A stretch of DNA of 64,000 bases from positions 186,001-250,000 of the forward strand of contig JAEZGN010000004.1 of assembly GCA_023437305.1 (NCBI GenBank). The letters are read 5' to 3'. The stretch's first letter is position 1. Each line of letters starts with the position of its first letter. A program made the translations under genes and the position numbers. This DNA comes from Bacteroidota bacterium (GTDB lineage Bacteria; Bacteroidota; Bacteroidia; Bacteroidales; Dysgonomonadaceae). The notes under the pieces were generated by a model, which had not been told where the DNA came from, made no database searches, and saw nothing but the letters and a program-made list of their open reading frames with translations. Of the stretch, positions 43,801 to 52,034 are shown one piece after another.

Positions 43801-44290
43801 ACAACGGCGTGTTAATCTCTGATAGGGCTGCGGCGGCAGGGCCACAGAGAGAATCGTCATTGAGGTATGTAGCCAGTTTAGCAACAGCCTCATCCTTGCC
43901 TATCAGCTCAAGTTGTCGGATAATAAAAGCTTTGATCTCACGATCACTCACCATATCAAGGGCTTTGATATAAGCTCCGGACACCACTTGTCTTTTATCG
44001 CCCATTCCTTCGGCAGAAACATAGTGAGAAAGTCCGCTTAATGCAAATTCTACTTGCGAATTAGCTCCTTTACCTAAAGGATTCATCATCTTCACCAACA
44101 GCAAAACACCTTCTTCTCCTGTAGAAGCCAAGTCTTTTATCTGAGTATAATATTGTTCGGTTTGCTGAGCCGGCATTTGTGCCAAAACATCAGCAACAAT
44201 GGTTTTAGCGGTTCTGTTTGTCGGATATTGAGCAAATGTCATCACTGAACAAAACAGAAATACGCCTAATAATGAGTATATTTTTTTCAT
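40865..44290 (-). CDS. Secreted HEAT-repeat protein with two C-terminal DUF1080 domains
   Basis: 1141 residues from ATG 44288-44290, chosen for its signal peptide (MKKIYSLLGVFLFCSVMTFA). Residues about 25-730 are HEAT/armadillo-like helical repeats (LSQLGSKASLQDLVLAAEKD, ALAYLLNDADPKTVAIAKDA and many similar). Two DUF1080 (3-keto-disaccharide hydrolase) beta-sandwich domains follow at about 734-950 (FVSIFNGKDLDGWKGIVDN, FEMYVDWNLDPAGPEADAGI) and 951-1141 (FKILFDGTNMHQW, YRFEFQLTPAANNGVGIRTP, IQILDHDNP). Related DUF1080 proteins in Bacteroides cleave 3-keto-glycosides made by Gfo/Idh/MocA oxidoreductases, and such a gene lies 38 nt upstream. The exact substrate is unknown. Confidence 0.92.
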   Translation of the reverse strand: MKKIYSLLGVFLFCSVMTFAQYPTNRTAKTIVADVLAQMPAQQTEQYYTQIKDLASTGEEGVLLLVKMMNPLGKGANSQVEFALSGLSHYVSAEGMGDKRQVVSGAYIKALDMVSDREIKAFIIRQLELIGKDEAVAKLATYLNDDSLCGPAAAALSEINTPLSQKALLNALSASADDKSSESIILALAKLKVTDAENPLRRLLDTNDTNKKKTVLYALSQLGSKASLQDLVLAAEKDNYTMGKSGANEAYIALIKRVLNQGDKKEAEKAAADLMKKAEKAGQTQTRTAALQILMEANPANALQQLQSALKDDNRNYRYAALTYASDYADSKMYAELIKSLKKAKSDAQLDIFNWLGQECESQTKRNQIKPLIIEPAIGFLTAGSPDMKKSAANILAKTADQKAIAALAYLLNDADPKTVAIAKDALSATNGDIASAVVPVIAGANAAGKVAGLQLLAERKSSANIATVLEQINSTSPDVQTAAYTALKDVVSAENLNQLYALLEAASSENIPFVQQAIASALQSYPKEKQYDVIMARMGQVGNDKQYLYYPVLSKTGDEKALSFIVDRFNKESGVAKDAAFQALSDWKDIGAAAELLAICKNRADILYFDRAINRYIQLVANPKLTGENRRLLLTNALEIARTDAQKNSILSQLGNTGSYLALLCAGQYLDSKPLQQAAANAVMKIALGNKNYTGKTVEELLNKVIDVLSNADADYQKQAIRKHLNEMPKEEGFVSIFNGKDLDGWKGIVDNPIARAKMKPAVLAKKQQAADKVAAEHWKAENGILVFDGKGGDNLCTVKQYGDFEMYVDWNLDPAGPEADAGIYLRGVPQVQIWDVSRVNVGAQVGSGGLYNNEKNPRNPLTLADNKLGEWNTFYIKMVGDRVTVKLNGVLVVDNVILENYWDRSQPISPIEQIELQAHGSKVYYRNIYVKELERARPFELSADEKKEGFKILFDGTNMHQWTGNTTDYQLQDGCIALDPKGGHGGNLYTKDEFANFIYRFEFQLTPAANNGVGIRTPMGVDAAYDGMEIQILDHDNPVYKDITPLQVHGSVYGIIGAKRAKFKPMGEWNEEEIIANGNHIKVTLNGEVILDGDIKEATKNGTADGHQHPGLFNPKGHIGFLGHGSPVKFRNIRIKELK

Positions 44291-44328
44291 GATTATATTG
44301 TTATCTTGTTTGTTTTTGATAGTACAGA

Positions 44329-45585
44329 TTAAATATTCCAAGGGGCACGCATTGGTTGGTCAAGCAAACGGTTAGCCGCATCATCATTCACAAACTCAAG
44401 TTTTACGGGATCAAAATGCAGCGTGCGGTTTAGCCTCAACGCCACAATCCCCATATTTACTATTGTAGACGAACGGAAGCCATTCTGCTCGTTAAGGGCA
44501 AACTGCTTGCGGGTTTTCACACTTTCGATGAAATCTGTAACCTGTTCTTCGGGCTCCGGATAGGCAGCCAGTTTCTTTTCCCAATAAGGTATATCACAAA
44601 CAAAATTTTTATAAACATTACCGTTTGGCCCTGATATATACGGCGTGTTAGGATCTCCATAATCATCACCCCACAGTACGATCTGGCAACCATCATCGTA
44701 AGTATATGTGATAGAGCGCCATGTACCTATTGCATCGGGGTGTTGTTGTGGCGCATCTACTTCCACTTTCACCGGGCTGGTATGATCTTTACCAAGGAAA
44801 TATTGTACAGGATCGATATAATGCTGTCCCATATCTCCCAAGCCTCCTCCGTCGTAATCCCAATATCCGCGAAACGTTTGATGCACACGATGGCTATTAT
44901 AAGGCTTGTACGGTGCTGGGCCAAGCCACATATCATAATCGAGCTCGGCAGGAATAGTCTCCGGCTGAAGGTTTTCTTTTCCTACCCAATAGAATTTCCA
45001 GTCGAAGCCTGTATGCCTGCTGATCGTAACCTTTAATGGCCAACCCAGCATACCGCTCTGCACCAGCTTCTTTAGCGGACGGACGGGAGTTCCCAAGCCA
45101 TAGAAATTATCAGCGAAACGAAACCATGTATTCAAACGAAACTTCGAACCATATTGCTTAACGGCCTCCATCACACGTTTTCCTTCTCCTATGGTACGGG
45201 TCATGGGTTTCTCGCACCAAATATCTTTTCCGGCCTTAGCGGCTTCTACAGACATTATACCATGCCAATGGGGAGGTGTCGCTATATGAACAATGTCAAC
45301 ATTTTTGTCTAATATCAAATCGCGGAAATCGTGATATGCTGCAATATTATCAGTTACAAGGTGTTTACCCAACTCCAGGTGTTTCTTATCCACATCACAT
45401 ACTGCAACCAACCTTGTGCCTGCGTAATCCACATGACCACGCCCCATGCTGCCTGTTCCTATAATCCCTTTAGTCAACTGATCGCTGGGGGCAATATATC
45501 CTCTACCCATCACATGACGAGGGATAATGGTAAGAGCAGCTGCGCTTCCTAAAATTTTAAAAAAGTCTCTCCTATTTGTTTTCAT
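44329..45585 (-). CDS. Secreted Gfo/Idh/MocA-family oxidoreductase (Tat-type signal)
   Basis: 418 residues. The N-terminus MKTNRRDFFKILGSAAALTI carries NRRDFFK, a twin-arginine-type signal used for folded cofactor-bound proteins. The Rossmann domain follows (GIIGTGSMGRGHVDYAGTRL, VAVCDVDKKHLELGKH, IVHIATPPHWHGIMSVEAAK, DIWCEKPMTRTIGEGKRVME) with the EKP motif of the family, then the GFO/IDH C-terminal beta-sheet domain (YDGGGLGDMGQHYIDPVQYF). It is upstream of the HEAT-DUF1080 gene in the same operon, which suggests NAD-dependent 3-keto oxidation of a glycoside followed by cleavage. Substrate unknown. Confidence 0.93.
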   Translation of the reverse strand: MKTNRRDFFKILGSAAALTIIPRHVMGRGYIAPSDQLTKGIIGTGSMGRGHVDYAGTRLVAVCDVDKKHLELGKHLVTDNIAAYHDFRDLILDKNVDIVHIATPPHWHGIMSVEAAKAGKDIWCEKPMTRTIGEGKRVMEAVKQYGSKFRLNTWFRFADNFYGLGTPVRPLKKLVQSGMLGWPLKVTISRHTGFDWKFYWVGKENLQPETIPAELDYDMWLGPAPYKPYNSHRVHQTFRGYWDYDGGGLGDMGQHYIDPVQYFLGKDHTSPVKVEVDAPQQHPDAIGTWRSITYTYDDGCQIVLWGDDYGDPNTPYISGPNGNVYKNFVCDIPYWEKKLAAYPEPEEQVTDFIESVKTRKQFALNEQNGFRSSTIVNMGIVALRLNRTLHFDPVKLEFVNDDAANRLLDQPMRAPWNI

Positions 45586-45879
45586 GATATAAAATAAATT
45601 GATAATATTTCGATTTAAGAATACTTGGGCTAAATATCATTATGTCATATCCACCCGATGACAGGCATAATAAAACAGATGGAATTCACCATATGTATTA
45701 CAAAGATAAGGAAGTATAGCAAAAATAATAATTAAAATCAGAATTATATAGGCAAAATTCACAACCGAAAATTTGAGCAAAAGTATAGTACATTTTCTTC
45801 ATTTGCCAATTCTCTAGTACGTCATTATAAAGAGTAAAAACAGGATGCTATAATTAACGCTATGAAGTATCCTTTCTAA
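45586..45879. other. Intergenic region upstream of the Gfo/Idh/MocA gene
   Basis: About 290 nt, AT-rich, with no supported gene. It contains the -7 box at 45701-45708 and borders the GlxA terminator. Confidence 0.5.
45701..45708 (-). promoter_or_regulatory. -7 promoter box of the Gfo/Idh-DUF1080 operon
   Basis: TATCTTTG on the minus strand, 115 nt upstream of the ATG at 45585. Confidence 0.5.
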
Positions 45880-45916
45880 AATAAAAATCCCTACAAACCT
45901 TCTGTCTATAGGGATT
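45880..45916 (-). terminator. Terminator of the GlxA-type regulator gene
   Basis: On the minus strand AATCCCTA (45916-45909) pairs with TAGGGATT (45893-45886), then TTTATTTT follows. It lies 20 nt after the stop. Confidence 0.75.
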
Positions 45917-45936
45917 CAATAAATCTCCAATATCGA

Positions 45937-46950
45937 TTACACCGCAACATCCGCCCAAGAAGATCGGAAGCTTTTCCGATATTGAGCCGGAGTAATCTCC
46001 ATAAAGCTTATAAACTGACGGCGAAGATTTTCGCCTGTCTTTAGTCCGCAATTATCGGCTATTTCGTCAAGAGATAATTGTGTTTCGATAAGGTGTTGGC
46101 TGGCATTTTCTACACGCAACTTGTTAATAAACTTCGCAGGGGTTACCCGCAATTCGCGCACAAAGACACGTGCAAAATTACGAGGACTCATTGCCGCATA
46201 TTCTGCCATTTTCTCTACCGTGATGTCTTCTCTCAGGTGTTCAAGTATCCACTCACAAACCCTTCGGATAGTTGGGTTTCCTATCATTTTAGAATCTAAG
46301 TATGAGCTGAACTGTGTCTGATTGCCCGGGCGTTTCAGATACAAGACCAACCAGCGAGCGATATGCAGAGCAAACGACTGTCCCAAATCTTCTTCGATGA
46401 GAGCCAAAGCTAAATCCATACCGGAGGTAATACCTGCCGCTGTATAAATATTTCCATCCTTAATAAAAATACGAGCTATCTGCACATTTACTAAAGGATA
46501 CATTTGTTCCAACGCTTCATTTCTCGACCAATGGGCAGTCGCTTTCTTCCCATCCAGCAATCCGGCTTCGGCCAGAATAAAAGCCCCTGAGCAGACCGAA
46601 CATATCCGACGGGTCGTTTTTGCCTGATCTCTTATCCATTCTATCATCTCAGTCTTCAGATTATCTTCAAGATGGCGAGCCAGTCCTGTTACAATCAGCG
46701 TGTCAATCGGATAATCTATCTCGGTATAGCATCCTTCACTTAATATCGATAAGCCCGAAGATGTATTGATCTGTCTCTCCTTACCCATAGCTACGACATG
46801 CGTCTGATACGTGAAATCAATATTCTTATCTACCTGATCAAACTGTTCGATTGCTTTAGTAAATACCTCCAATGGGCCAACCGTAGTAAGCAGTGTGGAA
46901 TTGGGAGGAACAAGAAACACAATGTGCCTTATTTTTAACTGTTTACTCAT
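45937..46950 (-). CDS. GlxA-type regulator: DJ-1/PfpI domain plus AraC HTH
   Basis: 337 residues. Residues about 7-200 are a class I glutamine-amidotransferase-like DJ-1/PfpI domain (HIVFLVPPNSTLLTTVGPLE, ICSVCSGAFILAEAGLLDGK, ATAHWS), where the nucleophile-elbow Cys is present. Residues about 220-335 are an AraC HTH domain (ICEWILEHLRE-like VCEWILEHLREDITVEKMAE, FARVFVRELRVTPAKF, SLDEIADNCGLKTGENLRRQ). GlxA-type proteins are transcription regulators that probably sense a small carbonyl or amino compound. Monocistronic, divergent from gap. Target genes are not evident. Confidence 0.92.
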   Translation of the reverse strand: MSKQLKIRHIVFLVPPNSTLLTTVGPLEVFTKAIEQFDQVDKNIDFTYQTHVVAMGKERQINTSSGLSILSEGCYTEIDYPIDTLIVTGLARHLEDNLKTEMIEWIRDQAKTTRRICSVCSGAFILAEAGLLDGKKATAHWSRNEALEQMYPLVNVQIARIFIKDGNIYTAAGITSGMDLALALIEEDLGQSFALHIARWLVLYLKRPGNQTQFSSYLDSKMIGNPTIRRVCEWILEHLREDITVEKMAEYAAMSPRNFARVFVRELRVTPAKFINKLRVENASQHLIETQLSLDEIADNCGLKTGENLRRQFISFMEITPAQYRKSFRSSWADVAV

Positions 46951-47055
46951 CTGTTTTTTATTTTAGAATCTAAAAATAAGTATTATTTAGCAAAACCAAT
47001 CCAACTTGGCAGGATTTGCATATTTTTTGTCATTTCAGACAAAGATATTATAATG

Positions 47056-47063
47056 TATCTTTG
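47056..47063 (+). promoter_or_regulatory. -7 promoter box of gap
   Basis: TATCTTTG matches TAnnTTTG, 48 nt upstream of the ATG. Confidence 0.6.
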
Positions 47064-47111
47064 TAGTACTAAAAAGAACAAGATATTTTATCATTTAAAA
47101 ACCAATTCATT

Positions 47112-48122
47112 ATGAAAGCAATTAAAGTAGGTATTAATGGTTTTGGACGTATCGGACGTTTGGTGTTTAGAGCTGCTCAAAGCAGAAGTGATATACAAAT
47201 AGTTGGCATCAACGATTTGATGGATGTTGAATATATAGCTTATATGCTCAAATATGATAGCATCCACGGCCAATTTGATGGTTCAATTGAGACAAAAGAC
47301 GGCAAACTTGTTGTCAACGGAAATACAATCCGCATCTCAGCAGAGAAAGATCCTGCCAACCTGAAATGGAATGAGGTTGAAGCCGAATATATAGTAGAAT
47401 CTACAGGGTTATTTCTTACTAAGGAGAAAGCGCAGGCACATATTACAGCAGGTGCAAAATATGTAATTATGTCGGGCCCATCCAAAGATGATACTCCAAT
47501 GTTTGTTCCGGGAGTAAATGACGACAAGTATGTAAAAGGTACTCAGTTTATATCCAACGCATCGTGTACTACGAACTGTCTGGCATTGGTAGCCAAAGTA
47601 CTGAACGACAAGTTCGGCATAGAAGAAGCCTTGATGAGTACCATACACTCAACCACTGCCACTCAAAAAACAGTAGACGGGCCATCATTAAAAGACTGGA
47701 GAGGTGGACGTGCTGCTTCGGGTAACATTATCCCTTCAACCACAGGAGCCGCAAAAGCAGTAGGTAAAGTGATTCCTGAACTCAACGGAAAATTAACAGG
47801 TATGTCTTTCCGTGTGCCAACCCTTGATGTGTCTGTTGTGGACCTGACTGCACGTTTGTCTAAGCCGACTTCTTACGAAGAAATTTGTAAAGCAATGAAA
47901 GAGGCTTCGGAAGGATCATTAAAGGGTTATTTGGCATATACCGCCGACGAAGTTGTATCATCTGATATGATAGGTAATCCGAACACTGCTATTTTTGACG
48001 AAAAAGCGGGGATTATGCTTAGTCCTACTTTTGTAAAAGTAGTAGCGTGGTACGATAACGAATGGGGATTTTCTTGCAAAGTATTAGACTCTATTGCTGC
48101 AATGAAAAAAATAAACGGATAA
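47112..48122 (+). CDS. gap: Glyceraldehyde-3-phosphate dehydrogenase, type I
   Basis: 336 residues, full-length glycolytic enzyme converting glyceraldehyde 3-phosphate, phosphate and NAD+ into 1,3-bisphosphoglycerate. Rossmann start VGINGFGRIGRLVFRAA; catalytic Cys152 in NASCTTNC; His179 in STIHSTTATQ; RGGRAASGNIIPSTTGAAKA binds phosphate; C-terminal AWYDNEWGFSCKVLD. Monocistronic with a -7 box and a strong terminator. Nothing unusual. Confidence 0.98.
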   Translation: MKAIKVGINGFGRIGRLVFRAAQSRSDIQIVGINDLMDVEYIAYMLKYDSIHGQFDGSIETKDGKLVVNGNTIRISAEKDPANLKWNEVEAEYIVESTGLFLTKEKAQAHITAGAKYVIMSGPSKDDTPMFVPGVNDDKYVKGTQFISNASCTTNCLALVAKVLNDKFGIEEALMSTIHSTTATQKTVDGPSLKDWRGGRAASGNIIPSTTGAAKAVGKVIPELNGKLTGMSFRVPTLDVSVVDLTARLSKPTSYEEICKAMKEASEGSLKGYLAYTADEVVSSDMIGNPNTAIFDEKAGIMLSPTFVKVVAWYDNEWGFSCKVLDSIAAMKKING

Positions 48123-48149
48123 GAGTAAATACAGCTGACAGATAATATG

Positions 48150-48177
48150 AGGCTATTCCTTTTAGGAATAGCCTTTT
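48150..48177 (+). terminator. Terminator of gap
   Basis: AGGCTATTCC (48150-48159) pairs with GGAATAGCCT (48165-48174), followed by T5. Confidence 0.9.
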
Positions 48178-48508
48178 TGTCTTTTTCATTTTAGGCAAAT
48201 TGAATAAAGCTCATGAAAATATACTCGAAAAGGCACAATTATGAATATTTACTCTTCTCACTGAAAAGATTCAATAAAATATAAAAAAAAGAGTTATTCG
48301 TGATACATAATCCACATCTATATTAGTCTCAAAAACCGAGTATAGATAAGGATTACAAGTATATCACCAAACCTATTATTGATTATCTATAAGAGTAATA
48401 GTCAAAATCGATAAAACTTATCTTCTTCTCATTTGTTTATAGGGTGATGTGTAATATACACATTGCAAAACGAACTTTTTTTGACAACTAACAATCAATA
48501 GATAAACT
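48178..48508. other. Intergenic region upstream of the lpdA operon
   Basis: About 330 nt, AT-rich. No gene on either strand is supported. A short inverted repeat (GATGTGTAATATACACATTG) lies at about 48450-48470, and no TAnnTTTG box was recognised. The operon promoter must lie here. Confidence 0.45.
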
Positions 48509-49858
48509 ATGGAATTTGATATCGCAATTATCGGTGGAGGTCCGGCAGGGTATAATGCAGCCGAAATAGCTGCATCGAACGGATTAAAAACTGTCCTATT
48601 TGAAAAGAAATACATTGGAGGTGTATGTCTCAACGAAGGATGTATCCCCACAAAGACACTTTTATATTCAGCCAAAACACTGGATAGCATAAAAAATGCA
48701 AGCAAATACGGAATTACATTAGACAACGCCCCTTCTTTCGATGTATCGAAAATAATTGACAGAAAAGATAAAGTCGTGAAAAAATTAACGGCGGGAGTCA
48801 GTTTTAAATTATCATCATACGGTGTTACTGTAGTCAAAGATACAGCAACCATCACCGGTGAGAAGGATAATAAGATCAACATTTCGAGTGGTAAGGAAAC
48901 CTATTCGGTAAAATATTTGCTATTATGCACAGGTTCCGAAACTGTTATACCTCCAATAAAAGGCTTGTCTGATGTAGATTACTGGACATCAAAAGAAGCC
49001 TTAGAGTTTGGAGACTTACCAAAATCACTGGCAATCATTGGTGGAGGTGTTATTGGTATCGAATTTGCATCTTTCTTTAATAGTATGGGCGTAGAAGTCA
49101 ATGTTATAGAAATGATGCCTGAAATACTCGGAGTAATGGATAAAGAAACATCAGCCATGCTTCGCAGTGATTATGCAAAGAAAGGAATTAAATTCCATCT
49201 GAATACAAAAGTTACAGAGGTTACTAAGAAAGGTGTAGTTGTAGAGAAAAATGGAAAGACTCAAACAGTTGAATCCGAAAAGATACTGGTAAGTGTGGGT
49301 CGTAGAGCTATTACTACAGGATTCGGACTAGAGTCGTTAAATATTGAGCTTCTCAAAAACGGTGTAAAGGTTAATGAATATATGCAAACCAGCCATCCTC
49401 GTGTGTATGCCGCAGGAGACATTACCGGCTTTTCGTTACTGGCTCATACCGCTATCAGAGAAGGAGAAGTAGCTATCAGCCATATTCTTGGCGAAGATGA
49501 CAAAATGAGTTATAATGCTATTCCAAGTGTAGTTTATACAAATCCCGAGATAGCAGGAGTAGGAAAGACAGAGGAAGAACTGACAGCAAAGGGTGAACCT
49601 TTCCGTGTGCTCAAACTACCGATGGCGTATTCCGGGCGATTTATTGCAGAAAATGAGACCGGAAGCGGACTCTGTAAAATAATAGTAGACGATAGCGATC
49701 GCATTATAGGATGCCACATGCTTGGTAATCCGGTATCAGAATTAATACTGCTGGCAGGAATTGCGATAGAAAACGGTAATACTGTAGAAGAATTCCGTAA
49801 ACATGTATATCCGCATCCAACTGTAGGCGAAATTATACACGAGACTTTATTCTCTTAA
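48509..49858 (+). CDS. lpdA: Dihydrolipoyl dehydrogenase (E3)
   Basis: 449 residues. FAD-binding IIGGGPAGYNAAEIAA, redox-active disulfide C40-C45 (GGVCLNEGCIPTKT), NAD-binding IIGGGVIGIEFASFFNSMGV, and the C-terminal active-site His436-Glu441 (HPHPTVGEI). It reoxidises dihydrolipoyl groups on E2 with NAD+. First gene of an operon with a lipoate ligase (4 nt downstream), E2, fused E1 and flavodoxin, so it serves that complex. Confidence 0.97.
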   Translation: MEFDIAIIGGGPAGYNAAEIAASNGLKTVLFEKKYIGGVCLNEGCIPTKTLLYSAKTLDSIKNASKYGITLDNAPSFDVSKIIDRKDKVVKKLTAGVSFKLSSYGVTVVKDTATITGEKDNKINISSGKETYSVKYLLLCTGSETVIPPIKGLSDVDYWTSKEALEFGDLPKSLAIIGGGVIGIEFASFFNSMGVEVNVIEMMPEILGVMDKETSAMLRSDYAKKGIKFHLNTKVTEVTKKGVVVEKNGKTQTVESEKILVSVGRRAITTGFGLESLNIELLKNGVKVNEYMQTSHPRVYAAGDITGFSLLAHTAIREGEVAISHILGEDDKMSYNAIPSVVYTNPEIAGVGKTEEELTAKGEPFRVLKLPMAYSGRFIAENETGSGLCKIIVDDSDRIIGCHMLGNPVSELILLAGIAIENGNTVEEFRKHVYPHPTVGEIIHETLFS

Positions 49859-49862
49859 CAAA

Positions 49863-50633
49863 ATGCTTTGTATTAACAATACATATACCGACGCTTGGTT
49901 CAACATGGCCAGTGAAGAATATCTTCTGAAAAATTTCTCAGAAGAATTTTTCATGTTATACCAGAATGAACCGTCAGTGGTTATAGGTAAGTACCAAAAT
50001 GTATTGGCCGAGGTTAATCTCGACTTTATACAAAGGAATAATATCAAAGTAGCACGACGCTCATCGGGAGGAGGAACTGTATTTCATGATCTAGGTAATT
50101 TGAACCTGACCTTTATAGAAAACAATAAAGGCATAGGCTTTCACCGGTTCACAGAAAGAATAGTTATGCTTTTATCCACTCTGGGCATCCATGCTGAGGT
50201 AGATACCCGCTTGGCTATAAATATTGATGGTCTCAAAATATCGGGGAGTGCGCAATGTGTGCACAAAGACAGGGTTATGTTTCATGCGACATTACTTTTT
50301 TCATCCGACCTCAACAGACTCACTACTACGCTTGAAAGTGATCCGAAGCAACTGGAAAATAAAGTCGATAAGCGGATTTATGTCAAATCGGTAAAAAGTC
50401 CGGTTACGAACATCCTGAATCATATAGATAAGCCATTAAATATAAATCGTTTCAAAGATTATATCATGGCTTATTTCATGAATGAGAAAGAGGGAAATTC
50501 TATTTATCAATTCACGAGTGAAGATGTTTTAAATATAAAGAAACTGGTGAATGAAAAATATGGAACAGATGAATGGAATTATGAAGGAAAGAAACCTAAA
50601 GTATCGGAGCAAGCACTTCAATTTATAATTTAA
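49863..50633 (+). CDS. lplA: Lipoate-protein ligase A family protein
   Basis: 256 residues of the BPL/LplA/LipB fold. Motifs: VVIGKYQNVLAEVN, the lipoyl-AMP site RRSSGGGTVFHDLGNLNLTF, the conserved lysine loop INIDGLKISGSAQ, and FHATLLF. A C-terminal accessory segment (about 180-256) is shorter than in full LplA, so the exact chemistry (scavenging ligase or lipoyl transfer) is not certain. Placed 4 nt after lpdA and 35 nt before E2, it probably lipoylates the E2 subunit of this operon. Confidence 0.9.
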   Translation: MLCINNTYTDAWFNMASEEYLLKNFSEEFFMLYQNEPSVVIGKYQNVLAEVNLDFIQRNNIKVARRSSGGGTVFHDLGNLNLTFIENNKGIGFHRFTERIVMLLSTLGIHAEVDTRLAINIDGLKISGSAQCVHKDRVMFHATLLFSSDLNRLTTTLESDPKQLENKVDKRIYVKSVKSPVTNILNHIDKPLNINRFKDYIMAYFMNEKEGNSIYQFTSEDVLNIKKLVNEKYGTDEWNYEGKKPKVSEQALQFII

Positions 50634-50668
50634 AAGAAATTACTATAAAATATAATACAATATAAACC

Positions 50669-52009
50669 ATGGCAAAATTTGAAATTAAAATGCCCAAATT
50701 GGGCGAAAGTATAACCGAAGGGACTATCATTTCGTGGTCGATCAAAGTTGGGGATACAATTAACGAAGATGACATTTTGTTTGAAGTAAACACAGCAAAA
50801 GTCAGTGCAGAAATACCATCTCCTGTATCAGGAAAAATTCTTGAGATATTGTTCAAAGAAGGAGATACAGTATCTGTAGGTACTGTTGTAGCTATCGTTG
50901 AACTGGAAGGTGAAGAAGGCGAAGAAGAAGTAAGCACAGAAACTGCAAAGCAAGAAGAACCTGCTCCTGCTCCTACCCCAGCTAAGGCTGAAGAAAAAGC
51001 AACTCCGGCTGCACCTGCTAAAGTATCGGAAGAAAAAGTAAGTAAAGGCACAGCAGACAGATGGTATTCTCCTGTTGTTCTACAGAAAGCGAAAGACGCA
51101 GGAATCAGTCAAAGTGAACTCGATTCTGTACCCGGAACAGGCTACGAAGGACGCCTCAGCAAACGTGATATTGAGCTATACATCGACAATAAGAAAAAAG
51201 GTATATCAACAGCTCCGGCACCGGCTGCAAAAGCTTCCACTCCGGCTACTCCGGCAGCTCCGGCACCATCACAAGAAAGCGCACCAAAGGCAGCACCTGT
51301 ACAGGTTGCAGAAGGAGATCAAGTGATCCCAATGGATGCCATACGTCGTATTATAGCCGACCGAATGGTTGCTTCTAAAAAAATATCTCCGCATGTTACC
51401 AATGTGATAGAAGTAGACGTCACCAAACTAGTAAACTGGCGTGAACAAAACAAAGATACCTTCAAGAAACGCGAAGGTGTAAGCCTTACATATATGTCGC
51501 CGATAGTTGAAGCAACAGCAAAAGCATTGAAGGATTTCCCTCGTATCAACTCTTCTGTTGACGGGTATAACATTATAGAGAAAAAACGTATCAACATTGG
51601 TGTTGCTGTTTCTCTGAATGATGGAAATCTGATTGTACCCGTAATCAAAGATGCGGATAAGTTAAGTTTAAGCGGTTTGGCTGTATCGGTGAATAATATG
51701 GCAAACAAGGCTCGTGCCAATAAATTGTCACCGGATGAAATTCAAGGAGGAACATTCACTATTACCAACTTTGGTTCATTCAAGAGTTTGTTTGGTACTC
51801 CGATTATCAACCAACCCGAAGTGGCAATACTTGGTGTAGGCATCATTGAGAAGAAACCTGTAGTAGTAGAAACGCCCGAAGGGGATGTTATCGCTATCAG
51901 ACACAAGATGTACCTTTCATTATCGTACGACCACCGTGTGGTAGACGGTATGCTGGGAGGGAACTTCTTGTACCGCATAGCCGAATATTTGGAAAACTGG
52001 AATGCCTAA
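50669..52009 (+). CDS. Dihydrolipoamide acyltransferase (E2 of a 2-oxoacid dehydrogenase)
   Basis: 446 residues. One N-terminal lipoyl domain with the target lysine K44 (FEVNTAKVSAEIPSPVSG), an Ala/Pro/Glu-rich flexible linker, a peripheral-subunit-binding domain at about 132-172 (SPVVLQKAKDAGISQSELDS, VPGTGYEGRLSKRDIELYI), a second Ala/Pro linker, and the catalytic acyltransferase core ending with the His422/Asp426 active-site motif SYDHRVVDGMLGG. Acetyl or branched-acyl specificity cannot be decided here. Its stop overlaps a longer possible start of E1; the preferred E1 start is 25 nt downstream. Confidence 0.96.
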   Translation: MAKFEIKMPKLGESITEGTIISWSIKVGDTINEDDILFEVNTAKVSAEIPSPVSGKILEILFKEGDTVSVGTVVAIVELEGEEGEEEVSTETAKQEEPAPAPTPAKAEEKATPAAPAKVSEEKVSKGTADRWYSPVVLQKAKDAGISQSELDSVPGTGYEGRLSKRDIELYIDNKKKGISTAPAPAAKASTPATPAAPAPSQESAPKAAPVQVAEGDQVIPMDAIRRIIADRMVASKKISPHVTNVIEVDVTKLVNWREQNKDTFKKREGVSLTYMSPIVEATAKALKDFPRINSSVDGYNIIEKKRINIGVAVSLNDGNLIVPVIKDADKLSLSGLAVSVNNMANKARANKLSPDEIQGGTFTITNFGSFKSLFGTPIINQPEVAILGVGIIEKKPVVVETPEGDVIAIRHKMYLSLSYDHRVVDGMLGGNFLYRIAEYLENWNA

Positions 52010-52034
52010 CCTAACTCAAAACAGAAAAACAGAT

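Noticed and set aside
48445..48475. Inverted repeat upstream of lpdA as an operator or riboswitch
   Set aside because: The symmetry is short and AT-rich, and no known aptamer core or promoter box is near it.
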